Part shown: positions 19,292 through 30,131 of the stretch, piece by piece
Position numbering within the stretch: the stretch's first letter is position 1
How the letters are laid out: every line of letters starts with the position of its first letter
Source of the DNA: Phymatolithon calcareum
Taxonomy: Eukaryota; Rhodophyta; Florideophyceae; Hapalidiales
Reading direction: 5' to 3'
DNA: 64,000 bases
Assembly (NCBI GenBank): GCA_977006965.1
Contig: OZ345361.1
Location: 1,364,001-1,428,000 of the forward strand
Translations under genes and position numbers: made by a program
The notes under the pieces: model-generated
The model's database searches: none
Told to the model about the DNA's origin: nothing
The model's input: the letters and a program-made list of their open reading frames with translations, nothing else

Positions 19292-21574
19292 CTACTTCAT
19301 CCCTCCATCTCCCTGCGCCACAGTAGTCTTCCCAAAGTTATCCAGCGTAATAGCAGCCATAAGCGACGGAATAGAGTTCTGCCTCGTGAGATACAACTCA
19401 ATCTCCTCTGCAAGTCTATCCGTATAAACGCCAGGTCTAAGATTAAACATTTTCTTCTCCGTGATAGCAAACTCCAAAACCTCATCCTCTCTCTCCGCAT
19501 AAATAGAAGCCAAAGTATAAAAAGCCCCCTTCGTTTTCAATTCCCATCCAAACAAATTCCACAACACACTCCTCATCTCATCAATCTTCTTCTTTGCCAA
19601 TTCCCCCGTTCGCAACCCCACCTTCGACTTCCGCTCCAACTCCCTGTTAACTTCCTCCACCTCCTCCAGTCTCCGCACCAGCTGCCGCACTTCCGCTCCA
19701 TCCACAGCACCGCCCACATCCGCCATGGCAGCATCATCCCCATCCCCTCGCATCCGCTTCTTCAACGCTCCCAGTGAATCCACCGCCATTCTCGCCTCCG
19801 CGTCCTCTGCCGCTGCCGCCGCAAGCGGGTTCCACTGCCTCGTCACTGCCTTCGCAACCCGCTCATCGTAATCAACCTCCTTCTCCGCCCCCCCTCCCGC
19901 ATTGGCAAGCGCCCGTTGCGCATACTCCATAGCGCGCCGCGTCTCATCCCTCTCCCTCTGCGCGTCTCGCCGCTCCTGTTGCGCCCGCTCCTTGTCCCCA
20001 TTTGCATCTCGCAATTGTGCCCGCAGTAGCACACACAAGTCACGGTGCACATCGCCAGCATTCGCCTCTGCCGCGGCAGCAACGCCCGTTGCAGACGCAG
20101 CTTTAGCCAATTGTGCCTCCTTTTCACGCAGCGTATTCCCAAGTTCATCCGCCACCTGGCGATACTGATCGGCCACATTTTCCGCAGCCGTGGCGCGTCT
20201 CACAGCGGCCGCAGCGTCCTTGGGGCGTTCTGCAGGGTGCTGCGACAGCTCATTCTCCGCATCCTGCAGTGCATCGCGCAGGTAATTCCGTTCCTTTTCC
20301 AGAATTTTCCGCAATCGTTTATTCCTCCTCGCGTCCGCAAGCGCCTCATCTCGAGCAACAACAGCCTCATTTGCCTCGCGTTTAGCGTCTGCCTCGCGTG
20401 CAGCATGCGCACTCAGTCGCTCGACAAGGGCCGCAATCTCTTCCCGACTCACCACAGGCTCCGTCTCCGCGACCGACGACCGCGAGCCTTCTCCTGCAAT
20501 AGCGGGCTTCCCCTCTGCGCGGCGACTGGCGGCGATGCGCAGAACAGCCAGTCCATCGCTCGGTACACCGGAGGGTGCAAGAGCGCCAATCAAACGTGTG
20601 AGCGCGTCCCTCTGCTCGCGCAGGGCGTCAATGACGGTACGATCATTCTGCGCGTTGCGCTCGGCATCGGCCAGTTTTTCAAGGCGCGCTTGCAGTCGCG
20701 GCACATCCGCGGCCGCGGCGGCTTGGCGGCGCAGCTCAGCACGCAAGTCGCGCAGCTCGGTCATTCGCGAGGCGGCCTCGGAACGGAGACGGAGAGCCTC
20801 TTCTGCTCGTGTTGCGTTCTCCGCGCGTAATTCGGCAATCTCCTGCGTTGACTCATGCGCTGCACGGGCCGCAGACGTGGATTCTGCGGCTGCGTTGGAT
20901 GCCGCGATGTCCCGTGCATGACGAAGCTCGTTTGCTTCTGATTCCAAGGAGTGCAGTTGTGAGCGGAGAGCGTTGGTTGTTTCTGCGGCGACGGAGCGGT
21001 CCAAGTCAGCCTCTGTGCGCGCGGCGGCGAGATCGGCGCGTGCGCGGGCGAGCGCGGGTTCCGCGGCGGCGAGGGCTGCGCGGGTGGCGGCGAGTTGCGC
21101 GGATTGATCGGCGGTTTCTGAAGTGACTCCGCCGGTGGCGAGACGGAGCAGTGCGGCGTTCTCGGCGGCGGTGGTTACGGCGTCTATGTGTTGTTTCTCT
21201 AGTTCGGTCGCGCGTTTTTCTTGCGCTTGGCGCTCCGCGATGAGGCGGTTTGCTTGGGCGGAGAGGCGGAGTTTGAGAGATTCGGCTTCGTCACGGTCGC
21301 GGGAGGCGGACTGAGATGCGGATTCGAGCTCTTTTTCTAGATAGGCAATTTTAGAGGTGGATGAAGAGAGAGAGGTACGCATGGATATAAGTTGCGCTTC
21401 TAGCGATTCCATGCTGCGTTCTTTTGCCTGCGGTGGTTCATCGGCGAAGAGAATGTCGCGCACTGTGCCGGAGCGAAAGGCGGCCACATCGGCGCGGAGG
21501 CGCCGCAAGGCCTCCTCCGTGGATTCTTGAGTTTCTGGATTCGGCATTGCGACGATGTGGATGGATCTTTTCAC
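19292..21574 (-). CDS. MAD1: Spindle-assembly checkpoint protein Mad1
   Basis: 760 residues, close to animal and fungal Mad1. Mad1 sits at nuclear pores and unattached kinetochores, where it holds Mad2 in its closed form to start the mitotic checkpoint. Seen: coiled coil over roughly residues 20-640, rich in Ala, Glu and Arg. The diagnostic C-terminal globular domain covers ~645-755: IDEMRSVLWNLFGWEL, then TLASIYAEREDEVLEFAI and LTRQNSIPSLMAAITLDNF, matching the family's RQxSIPxFLxxLTLELF ending. I could not pick out a clear Mad2-binding motif in this unusually Ala-rich coil. A second ATG ten codons in (MPNPETQ) is also a plausible start. It was divergent with SEY1 until the copia element split the shared upstream region. 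Confidence 0.9.
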   Translation of the reverse strand: MKRSIHIVAMPNPETQESTEEALRRLRADVAAFRSGTVRDILFADEPPQAKERSMESLEAQLISMRTSLSSSTSKIAYLEKELESASQSASRDRDEAESLKLRLSAQANRLIAERQAQEKRATELEKQHIDAVTTAAENAALLRLATGGVTSETADQSAQLAATRAALAAAEPALARARADLAAARTEADLDRSVAAETTNALRSQLHSLESEANELRHARDIAASNAAAESTSAARAAHESTQEIAELRAENATRAEEALRLRSEAASRMTELRDLRAELRRQAAAAADVPRLQARLEKLADAERNAQNDRTVIDALREQRDALTRLIGALAPSGVPSDGLAVLRIAASRRAEGKPAIAGEGSRSSVAETEPVVSREEIAALVERLSAHAAREADAKREANEAVVARDEALADARRNKRLRKILEKERNYLRDALQDAENELSQHPAERPKDAAAAVRRATAAENVADQYRQVADELGNTLREKEAQLAKAASATGVAAAAEANAGDVHRDLCVLLRAQLRDANGDKERAQQERRDAQRERDETRRAMEYAQRALANAGGGAEKEVDYDERVAKAVTRQWNPLAAAAAEDAEARMAVDSLGALKKRMRGDGDDAAMADVGGAVDGAEVRQLVRRLEEVEEVNRELERKSKVGLRTGELAKKKIDEMRSVLWNLFGWELKTKGAFYTLASIYAEREDEVLEFAITEKKMFNLRPGVYTDRLAEEIELYLTRQNSIPSLMAAITLDNFGKTTVAQGDGGMK

Positions 21575-21664
21575 TGGACGGGTTCCGAAGTGATCGAGTC
21601 CACACGGTCTCCTTGTTTGTTTACTGAGGAACGTTAGTTAGCATTCGGCACAAGATGACGTACT

Positions 21665-22464
21665 TGTGGCACATATAGACATGTGCCGAGAAAAGGGCAA
21701 GTTCACACTGTGTACTGTAAGCGCCTGTGTGTACAATATGATACACGGCATTCTACTAGGGCACAAAAACATGCTCAATCATGCTCGGAGGAGTGGTCGG
21801 ATGTCAAAACCTACAAGTTCATTGCGCATGTTTCCGGCGAAATCGGACGAAAGGCTTCCGAGATAATCGCAAAAACGTGATTTTCCGGGAAAAAGTAACC
21901 GAAATTCAAGATCGTCCATCACGGCCTCAAATCAGCGAATGTGCACTATTTACGAAAGCTGTCATACGCATGAATTCTCATATTAATTCTGTGTAAGGCA
22001 TGCCTCCTGACAGTTGGCTGACAGGAGAAGTGACATGGGCATTGATGTGATTGGGCGAAATGACTCCGACTCCACTTAACCTAGAAGTGGAGTCATGGGG
22101 GTGATTATGGTTGGACGTTGTGATGGATCTTGAGATATGGCTGTCAGAGTGTAGTATTCCGTAGTGCAGTGAGTGCCCAAGTAGGAAATTAGTGTCAGTA
22201 ATATACCTGACGCAGAATCGTCAAGGTGAAGGGGAGGAGAAGATAGAACAACCGCGTAACAATAAACTTGCTTTCGTTTCTGCGCTCTGACCAGCCAAGC
22301 ATACGGGACGTAGCTTGTCCGCAGTGTGACCGGGAGGTCGCTGTGGAGCTAACGGTTAAGTTTTAACGCGTTTTATAATTGTTTCACGGGCAAAAGCCCC
22401 AAAAAATTTTAATTTTCGCGAAATATTTTCGACCATCTACGCGCTTGTAGCAGATTGTTCGACA
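21665..22464 (+). repeat. 5' LTR of the copia element
   Basis: 800 bp, TGTGGCAC...TTCGACA. It reads as identical to the 3' LTR. Confidence 0.97.
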
Positions 22465-22531
22465 CTTATAAGTCGTTCTTAGGCTCATTGAGTTTCACGC
22501 GCGTGAAAGTGCCACATCTGCTCGCGCAAAA

Positions 22532-25500
22532 ATGCCTAAACGCGGCCGTCGTGGTCGTGGAAAGCATGGTGGTCGAGGCGAAAATTCGAAAACTCGCGCC
22601 TTAAAGCGCGAACTGAAGTCGCTAGGCATCTTAACGGATGACGATGTTGCTGCAGGCAACAATGGCGACGAGCAGACGTCCGAAAATCGCTCCCCGATGC
22701 GATCGGGTGGAAGCGGAGGACGAGCAGAGGGATCATCGCAACCTTTGCGCGGTCCTGCCGACGAGGCAGGGTCAACCGATGCGGAAGAAATTCCGCATAA
22801 AAATGGCAGTGCAACTCGGCAAAGGGCCGCGCGTCCAAGCTCGTCTGCTATAGATGCTGCGAAAGTGTTACCGTTACCATCCAGTCCTTCCAGTACTGGC
22901 CCGGTGCAAATTCCGTTCGCACCAATGCCGCCGTCGCGTACACCTTCGGTGTCAGCGAGATCCAGCGGACGCTCCAGCCGTACACAAATTATTCCTCGGG
23001 ATGAATATTTCACGGACGAATTCCATGCTCCATTGAGGGCTTTATTGCTCGAGATGGGACATGCATTAAGTTCTGAGGATAAGGAAATGGCTGGAGAAAT
23101 GGTGATGGCGATGTTGATTTCTTCCCCTTTCTGGCATGAGGCGATACTGCAGAAAATCAATTACGTCTATGCCACATATCTGGTAAAGATGTTACAACTT
23201 GCAGGATGCATCGCCAAGGAAGACGACCAGGTTTATGAACCTGCCACGAATTCACTCCTGGAATTCTATCGTTCGGTTGTGGATTGGAAATCGAGGCAGA
23301 AAGGTAAACCGAGCTCCGCCAGAAATGGGAATATGGTAGATATGCCAACTTCACGAGTTGATCATCGTGGGTTTCCCATTGTACAGAGGAAGAAAGTTAC
23401 CTCCGAGAAATCTAAACAGCAGAAGGTAACATCTCCGGAGAAGACGACGGCACACAAGGTCAAGAAGGAGAAGGTTAATGACCGCCAGGCAGAATTGTTT
23501 CCACCTCCTCCTCCATCCTCTTCGTCCTCGTCGAGTTCAAAGTCTTCAATTCCGTCAGCACCAAGCGTCGGTGCCTTTCAGGACTCCGATGGTCCGGATG
23601 ATTCGGATTCGTCGGATTCTTCCGGGTCTAATCAACGGGGCAAGCGTAAAGATAAACGCAAAAAGTCCCGTGCCGGAAAGAAGAAGAAAGGGAAAATGAA
23701 GGAAAACGGCGAACCCGACGATCCGGATTCATCAGACTCATCGGATTCGACGCGAAGGGGCAAGCGAAAGTATCGTCGGGATTATCATGATAAAGATAAG
23801 GATACCCATATCAGCATTGTGAAATCCATCCTTGCACATTTCGCTAAATCTGAGAATAAGTGGTCGGGACCGAAGGATTATCGCTTCACTACAGAGGATT
23901 TTATTTCCCAGTATACCGACTTGATGAATTTGCTAAATGCTCCGAGCTGGTTGAGGTTGAGTTGCGTTAAATTTGCTCTCAAAGGAGACGCCCTTGACGA
24001 GTACAATTCCAATTTTGGGCGGAAAGTCAAGCTTGGCGAATTTCGTAATGCACCCAATGCGCTAAAAGCCCTTGGGAAGAGCCTCGAAACATCTGAGTAC
24101 AAGGCAATCATCAAGCATCAATGGACTACAATGACTCTTGCCGATACCAGAGACGCTAGTGATACTACTTTGATGGCTTTCGGAAAACTTGTGCGCAGAG
24201 CACAGAAATTACAACGAAAACTCGGTGCCGACTACAAATCGGACTCGCTTCTGTGTGATTTCTACCGACGTGCCTTGCAAAACGAGAGCTTCTGGGCTTA
24301 CGTTGACGATTCGGCTGACAAAATCTCGTCCAAAAAACTCCAAGGAAAAATCGAGTTGGCAATTGCGAAGGAAAAAAGTTTACTTTCTTCGAAAAGAGGT
24401 ATTCGTGGACGAAATTTCGCTGAATCGTTAACTGCTGCCATCGATACTCGTCGTTGGGGTCAAAGTGATCGTCGGAGATTACCACCCAAGGATGATAAAC
24501 CTGGGAAAAATCCTAAGTATAGGGATGGATCCACCATGTTGTGTACCGGGTGTGGCTCTCCGGATCATTTCTTCGGAAAATGCACTAATCCAGACAAGGT
24601 GGCTTTTCGTGAAAAGAGGCTTGCAGAAATTGCTAGTGTGAAGTCTAAAAGGCAAGGGGATTTTCTCCGTTCATATTGCATGCAACTTGAGGAAGGAAAT
24701 ACCTCCGCCAATGATGGAAGTGTAAATGATGAGGAAGAAGGCCACGTCTCGTTTAACATCGATGATGTTAGAGAAATTGCCGGGGAATTAGCAGAGCATT
24801 TGGACGAATCCATGTTCATGGAATCTTGGGACAATAATGATGACGGGGAGCACTCAATGTTTTTGGAGTGTATGGATAATCAGACACGACATACGTTCTT
24901 CGGAAAAACCACCGGAAATTTCAGTCGTAAGAATCGTGATTCATCTCCATCATCTGTGTTCCAGAAACCCCAAGGAAAAAATTCGCCAAGGTATCCAAGT
25001 CATTTCTTTCCTGGAATAATGATCGACAACGGCTCGACCGGTTCACTTTGTGGTGTTTCCCAGCTTGAGGCGTACAGAAATTTCACCGGTAACCCTACAC
25101 CGATGAAAAAGCTAAAAGGGCATTATGCTGTTTCTGCTCATGGAGGCTCTGAATGTATTGGTGTTGCAACATTTAAATTTCCGTACGGCATGTCAGTTCT
25201 TGAATTTGATGCTCCAATAGTCAAGGACGCCGATTTTCCGTTAATTCTTGGGCTTCGTGAACAGGACAAACTTGGAACTCATGGTGCCAATCAAGTGGAA
25301 AACACAATTCGCTTCGGAAAAGGACCTCCGCTAAAAATTATTCGAGACCTTGGACATCTCTGGTTGAGGTGGAATTATGACGAGGAATGTCTTTTCACAG
25401 AGATGGAGCTTCGAAAACTCCATTTCAGATTCGGTCATCCAGGGATTAAGCGAATGCACGATTTTCTTAAGCGAGTGAAGCCTGAGGAAATCGACAGTGA

Positions 25501-28399
25501 TACTCGAAAAATGTTGGCGGATATCCAAGCTCGTTGCCGAGAATGCCAATTTCTAGCGCCAAAACCGTACATCGTACAAGTTGCCGTGCCTCGTGATGAC
25601 TTGGTGTTCAATAGTGAAGTTGTTGTGGACATCATGTACATTCAAGGAAAATCGGTTTTACATGCGGTGGACCGTGCTACACATTATCAGGCTGCACGTT
25701 TTCTCGAAAGTGACTCAACGGAATGCATTTGGCGAACGTTCATGGAAATGTGGGTGTTAATTTATTTGGGTGCTCCAGATAATTTACGCCATGACCAAGG
25801 TGTTCAATTCGTTTCTCCTCGCTTTCAAGCAATGGCAGCTGAAGCAGGAATTACCTGCCGACCGGTTGGTATCGAAGCTCCCCATGCAATGGGTGTTGGC
25901 GAGAGATATCATTCACCGTTACGTCGAACATTCCTGAAATTGCAACAAACATACGGAATGAAACCGCTTGGCGTGGATGTTGAACCAGGAGAAGAGGCTG
26001 AAGCAGAAACAGATGCTTCGAAAAAGAAGAAGCCGAAAAAAGCCACAAGAAAGTTAGGCGTAAATGACAACTACCTTCTGGCAATTTCGGTAATGTGTGT
26101 GAATTCCACGGTCGGTCCCGAAGGGATTTGCCCAACGTTGTTGGTTTTTGGCGCGATGCCAAAATTACCTTTACCTCGTGACGCACCAGGAGCAGTTCCA
26201 CAGTCCGAAAGAATGAAGATTCTGCATACGGCTCGTGAGGAATACATTTCTCTGGTGGCAAAAATGCGACTTCGACAAGCCGAAAAAGCATTTATTCCAC
26301 GAACTCCTCCGACAACTCTCGAATTTGGCGAAAAAATACTCGTTTATCGTGACACGACGAAGCGATGGGAGCCCCGAATCTTTATTTCTCGAGATGAACA
26401 CTCCATCATTGTGCAAGAACCCGATGGTAGTGTCCAACCTTATGCAATTCAGCGTGTCAGCGAGTTGAAAGAGGGCATATATTTACCGAGACCTGACCTT
26501 TATGGAATTTCTGGGGATGCTGACAAAGATGATGAACGCATTCCGGAGGAAAAAGAAAATTTTCCAGGTGGGAAAACCGATGAAAGAATTCCTGAACTGC
26601 CGGAATTAGATTTATCGGACACCGAAATTACCGTTCAAGTGGATCCCAGTACCGGCGACATCATTCCTGACCAGACTCCGATGCCAATAATTTCGCGCGA
26701 GCCGGATGAGGAAATTGACAATCTTCCAGCCATCTCTGGGTTCGACGAAATTGCATACATCGATGTTCCGAATTGCTCCATTGTCGATTCGTTTGATGAG
26801 GATGAAACGAAATTAGGATTTCTCTTCGACGAAAGCATGCATTCTGTGGTTCTCGACGCCAAAGATCCACAGAGGAACGAGTTCGGAACGGCAATTGATG
26901 ATGAGGTAAAGGGTCTTTTTGAGAGAGACACTTTTCAAAAAGTTCGAAAATCTTCATTTTCGAAGGACGAACGTCGGCACCTCACCATCATGAAAGCCAA
27001 ATTTGTGCTTGCCATCAAGGATCCTGGAACACCTGATGAGCGCCAGAAAGCACGACTTGTTGTACAAGCCATTGGCAGCAAGGATAGGGACAAGAATATG
27101 TTGTTTACATATTCCCCGACTGTTACTCGCTCATCTGTTCGAGTGATGCTCACCGTGGCAGCCGGGATGGAATTGCCAATTTACCTTCGTGACATCAGTC
27201 AAGCTTACGTTTCTACGGAGTCTAAACTGTTACGTCAAGTCTATGTCACGCCTCCGCGTGAGCTTGGTATTGACGACGATGTTTTGTGGCTCGTAAAACG
27301 TCCGCTCTATGGGCTACCGGAAAGCGGATTGTTATGGTTTGAGACGTATGTTGGCCACCACAAGGACGTTCTCAATATGAAGAGCATGGAAGCTGATCCA
27401 TGCCTTCTCTACCGCCACAATTCAGGAGGGAAATTGGACGGATTGGTGTGTCTGCAGGTGGACGACTCGATCGGTGCTGGCAGTAGCGAATTTCTACACG
27501 AAGAGGAGCTGAGATCGAAGCGCTTCAAAACGCACGCTCGTAAACTACTGGAGGACGGAAGTGAGCTAAAGTTCAACGGGCAGCACCTCATCCGGAAAGG
27601 GAAGCTCATTATGGTGCATCAGCATCCATATGTGGAACGCATGCCAGATGAACCGATTGTGCGCACGCCTGACTCACTCTCATCTAATCGTGGTCGCGCA
27701 GCTTACGTTACCGCATGCACTCGTCCGGACGCGGCATGTTCTGTGAACCAACTCGCGCAAACCCCCGCAGATACAGCTGAAGAGCTGGACTACAAGCGGA
27801 TGGACGAGACGTTTGGGCGCATGAAGGCGGTAAAGTACGAGTTAGTTTACGGTAACGTAGACCTCTCTACCGCTGAAGTACATGTATTCGCTGACGCGTC
27901 TTTCGCCACGAATCGGGACCTGACGTCCCAGCTCGGATACGTGATCGTACTCGTCGACGGCAAACACGCATGCTCAATCCTAGCGTGGTCGTCGGTAAAA
28001 TGCAAAAGAGTTACGAGGTCAGTGTTGGCAGCAGAACTCTACGCAATTGCTCATGGGTACGATGCAGGTTTCGCTCTGGTTCATACATTAAGTGTACTGT
28101 TGTCAAGGCGGCTCGCGCTTCGCGTATTCACCGACTCCCGCACGCTCTTTGAGTCTATTGTCACGCTACGTTCGATGACGGAGAAGCGTCTCCTCATCGA
28201 CATCGCGGGACTCCGCGAGGCGTATCGCAATGGAGAGCTGGAGAACCTAGGGTGGATACGCAGCGAGCACAACATCGCGGACGCACTGACAAAAGACAAA
28301 AAGGTTAGTGCGCTGCACCGCATGCTCGCCAGCGCGACACTTCGGACTCCTGTTGAACAATGGATCACCGAAGGGGAAATCCCGAAACGTGAACACTAA
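22532..28399 (+). CDS. Copia gag-pol polyprotein
   Basis: 1,955 residues in one frame, intact. Residues 1-~660 are the gag part, with Ser/Asp-rich and Lys/Arg-rich low-complexity blocks; a CCHC zinc knuckle lies at C671-x2-C674-x4-H679-x4-C684. Protease: MIDNGSTGS with catalytic D832 (DNG, where copia usually has DSG). Integrase: zinc-binding H964, H969, C1002, C1005, and core D1033, D1088, E1124, the last two spaced exactly DX35E. Reverse transcriptase: ARLVVQ, SQAYV, and LQVDD at D1644/D1645. RNase H: FADASF (D1788), AELYA, FTDSR, NIADALTK. Order PR-IN-RT-RH defines Ty1/copia. A downstream region of 930 bp before the 3' LTR carries an antisense ORF. Confidence 0.97.
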   Translation: MPKRGRRGRGKHGGRGENSKTRALKRELKSLGILTDDDVAAGNNGDEQTSENRSPMRSGGSGGRAEGSSQPLRGPADEAGSTDAEEIPHKNGSATRQRAARPSSSAIDAAKVLPLPSSPSSTGPVQIPFAPMPPSRTPSVSARSSGRSSRTQIIPRDEYFTDEFHAPLRALLLEMGHALSSEDKEMAGEMVMAMLISSPFWHEAILQKINYVYATYLVKMLQLAGCIAKEDDQVYEPATNSLLEFYRSVVDWKSRQKGKPSSARNGNMVDMPTSRVDHRGFPIVQRKKVTSEKSKQQKVTSPEKTTAHKVKKEKVNDRQAELFPPPPPSSSSSSSSKSSIPSAPSVGAFQDSDGPDDSDSSDSSGSNQRGKRKDKRKKSRAGKKKKGKMKENGEPDDPDSSDSSDSTRRGKRKYRRDYHDKDKDTHISIVKSILAHFAKSENKWSGPKDYRFTTEDFISQYTDLMNLLNAPSWLRLSCVKFALKGDALDEYNSNFGRKVKLGEFRNAPNALKALGKSLETSEYKAIIKHQWTTMTLADTRDASDTTLMAFGKLVRRAQKLQRKLGADYKSDSLLCDFYRRALQNESFWAYVDDSADKISSKKLQGKIELAIAKEKSLLSSKRGIRGRNFAESLTAAIDTRRWGQSDRRRLPPKDDKPGKNPKYRDGSTMLCTGCGSPDHFFGKCTNPDKVAFREKRLAEIASVKSKRQGDFLRSYCMQLEEGNTSANDGSVNDEEEGHVSFNIDDVREIAGELAEHLDESMFMESWDNNDDGEHSMFLECMDNQTRHTFFGKTTGNFSRKNRDSSPSSVFQKPQGKNSPRYPSHFFPGIMIDNGSTGSLCGVSQLEAYRNFTGNPTPMKKLKGHYAVSAHGGSECIGVATFKFPYGMSVLEFDAPIVKDADFPLILGLREQDKLGTHGANQVENTIRFGKGPPLKIIRDLGHLWLRWNYDEECLFTEMELRKLHFRFGHPGIKRMHDFLKRVKPEEIDSDTRKMLADIQARCRECQFLAPKPYIVQVAVPRDDLVFNSEVVVDIMYIQGKSVLHAVDRATHYQAARFLESDSTECIWRTFMEMWVLIYLGAPDNLRHDQGVQFVSPRFQAMAAEAGITCRPVGIEAPHAMGVGERYHSPLRRTFLKLQQTYGMKPLGVDVEPGEEAEAETDASKKKKPKKATRKLGVNDNYLLAISVMCVNSTVGPEGICPTLLVFGAMPKLPLPRDAPGAVPQSERMKILHTAREEYISLVAKMRLRQAEKAFIPRTPPTTLEFGEKILVYRDTTKRWEPRIFISRDEHSIIVQEPDGSVQPYAIQRVSELKEGIYLPRPDLYGISGDADKDDERIPEEKENFPGGKTDERIPELPELDLSDTEITVQVDPSTGDIIPDQTPMPIISREPDEEIDNLPAISGFDEIAYIDVPNCSIVDSFDEDETKLGFLFDESMHSVVLDAKDPQRNEFGTAIDDEVKGLFERDTFQKVRKSSFSKDERRHLTIMKAKFVLAIKDPGTPDERQKARLVVQAIGSKDRDKNMLFTYSPTVTRSSVRVMLTVAAGMELPIYLRDISQAYVSTESKLLRQVYVTPPRELGIDDDVLWLVKRPLYGLPESGLLWFETYVGHHKDVLNMKSMEADPCLLYRHNSGGKLDGLVCLQVDDSIGAGSSEFLHEEELRSKRFKTHARKLLEDGSELKFNGQHLIRKGKLIMVHQHPYVERMPDEPIVRTPDSLSSNRGRAAYVTACTRPDAACSVNQLAQTPADTAEELDYKRMDETFGRMKAVKYELVYGNVDLSTAEVHVFADASFATNRDLTSQLGYVIVLVDGKHACSILAWSSVKCKRVTRSVLAAELYAIAHGYDAGFALVHTLSVLLSRRLALRVFTDSRTLFESIVTLRSMTEKRLLIDIAGLREAYRNGELENLGWIRSEHNIADALTKDKKVSALHRMLASATLRTPVEQWITEGEIPKREH

Positions 28400-28545
28400 C
28401 CGCACGCATGAAAGGAAAGGTTAGTTGTCGCGGAGGAAGGGAATTGAGTTGATAATGGGAAATACAATCGCATATTTGTAAAAGAGGATTCGTTTACGCA
28501 TGAAAGGGACCCCATGGATAAGCAGCAGCTATTGAACACGTCACA

Positions 28546-29172
28546 TTACACAAGGAAGGCATCGAAAAACCTGTCCACGTCGTCATTATCCACATGACGG
28601 TTTCCATCGTCATCACGATATACCGATATGTCGTCATCGTCATCATCATCATCCCGGTCGTCAACATTCGCCATGACGATTCCATCGTTCGGCTCGCGCT
28701 CGAGCACCTCGACATCGCTCCTTTCGCTATTTCCGATATCGCCTGCAGCAAGCACAACGTTGTCATCACCTCCGCGCTCATCACGACGCACATCAATGCT
28801 CTGGTCATGAAGCGCTTCCTGCTCACGCAACCAAGAACGCGTGACGGGGCGCGGGGGATCGGGCAGGTCGTGTTGCGGAAGTGCCGGATAAAGTTTCCGA
28901 CATCGCCCCCGCAATATTTTTGCTTCGTGCCTCGCAGCCCGCACTGGATCTCCCCGACGCTCCCGGTATATTCGCGGGAAAAGCTTGTTCGCTCTGCGCG
29001 CTGCATTGGCCCAACGGGGATCACGAACAACGCGTACAGGGAGAGGCCACACGGCAGAGGAAAAGGGGGGCGAAATGATCAGGCGATAATCTCGACGGGC
29101 ACGCGACGTCATCGCGATAGCAGACTGCAACGCAGGCCGGACAGGGCGAAACCGATGACCGGAAAAGCACAC
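28546..29172 (-). CDS. Candidate antisense accessory ORF between pol and 3' LTR
   Basis: 208 residues on the strand opposite the element, from ATG at 29172 to TAG. The N-terminal two thirds are Arg-rich (RVVRDPRWANAARRANKLF, CRKLYPALPQHDLPDP). The C-terminal third is strongly acidic, with a run of eight aspartates. Nothing is recognised. The region is GC-rich and also open in other frames (plus 28594-29199, minus 28494-29030), so this may be a compositional artefact. Antisense ORFs at this position are known in some plant LTR elements. Confidence 0.35.
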   Translation of the reverse strand: MCFSGHRFRPVRPALQSAIAMTSRARRDYRLIISPPFSSAVWPLPVRVVRDPRWANAARRANKLFPRIYRERRGDPVRAARHEAKILRGRCRKLYPALPQHDLPDPPRPVTRSWLREQEALHDQSIDVRRDERGGDDNVVLAAGDIGNSERSDVEVLEREPNDGIVMANVDDRDDDDDDDDISVYRDDDGNRHVDNDDVDRFFDAFLV

Positions 29173-29331
29173 GGTAAAGGAAAGAGGTTGATCAGATGAA
29201 AAAGTGTCAAACGTGCACTGCGATCAACCAGCAGCAGCTCATGCAACAGCAATGGAACAAGTAGCGACAGACCGACTGCGACCCGAACCATCGACACTGA
29301 TGAAGTTGGTTCACTTGCCCTTTGGGGCAAG

Positions 29332-30131
29332 TGTGGCACATATAGACATGTGCCGAGAAAAGGGCAAGTTCACACTGTGTACTGTAAGCGCCTGTGTGTA
29401 CAATATGATACACGGCATTCTACTAGGGCACAAAAACATGCTCAATCATGCTCGGAGGAGTGGTCGGATGTCAAAACCTACAAGTTCATTGCGCATGTTT
29501 CCGGCGAAATCGGACGAAAGGCTTCCGAGATAATCGCAAAAACGTGATTTTCCGGGAAAAAGTAACCGAAATTCAAGATCGTCCATCACGGCCTCAAATC
29601 AGCGAATGTGCACTATTTACGAAAGCTGTCATACGCATGAATTCTCATATTAATTCTGTGTAAGGCATGCCTCCTGACAGTTGGCTGACAGGAGAAGTGA
29701 CATGGGCATTGATGTGATTGGGCGAAATGACTCCGACTCCACTTAACCTAGAAGTGGAGTCATGGGGGTGATTATGGTTGGACGTTGTGATGGATCTTGA
29801 GATATGGCTGTCAGAGTGTAGTATTCCGTAGTGCAGTGAGTGCCCAAGTAGGAAATTAGTGTCAGTAATATACCTGACGCAGAATCGTCAAGGTGAAGGG
29901 GAGGAGAAGATAGAACAACCGCGTAACAATAAACTTGCTTTCGTTTCTGCGCTCTGACCAGCCAAGCATACGGGACGTAGCTTGTCCGCAGTGTGACCGG
30001 GAGGTCGCTGTGGAGCTAACGGTTAAGTTTTAACGCGTTTTATAATTGTTTCACGGGCAAAAGCCCCAAAAAATTTTAATTTTCGCGAAATATTTTCGAC
30101 CATCTACGCGCTTGTAGCAGATTGTTCGACA
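29332..30131 (+). repeat. 3' LTR of the copia element
   Basis: 800 bp, reads as identical to 21665-22464. Its first two bases complete a palindrome that starts at 29312. Confidence 0.97.

Larger units (their letters stand above)
21665..30131 (+). mobile_element. Complete Ty1/copia LTR retrotransposon, 8,467 bp
   Basis: Two 800-bp LTRs that read as identical, starting TG and ending CA, flanked by the 5-bp duplication GTACT (21660-21664 and 30132-30136). A single ORF encodes gag and pol in copia order (protease, integrase, reverse transcriptase, RNase H). A tRNA primer site is not obvious: the bases after the 5' LTR are CTTATAAGTCGTTC. The 3' LTR is preceded by a hairpin rather than a clean polypurine tract. 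It sits in the short gap between divergent MAD1 and SEY1. Confidence 0.97.

Noticed and set aside
20045-20830. 261-codon plus-strand ORF opposite MAD1
   Set aside because: It is antisense to a GC-rich Ala/Arg coiled-coil gene, where stop codons are scarce on the opposite strand; no domain is visible.
28594-29199. Plus-strand 201-codon ORF at the end of the copia element
   Set aside because: It reads antisense to the Asp-run ORF as Ile/Val-rich repeats and shows no env-like or other domain.
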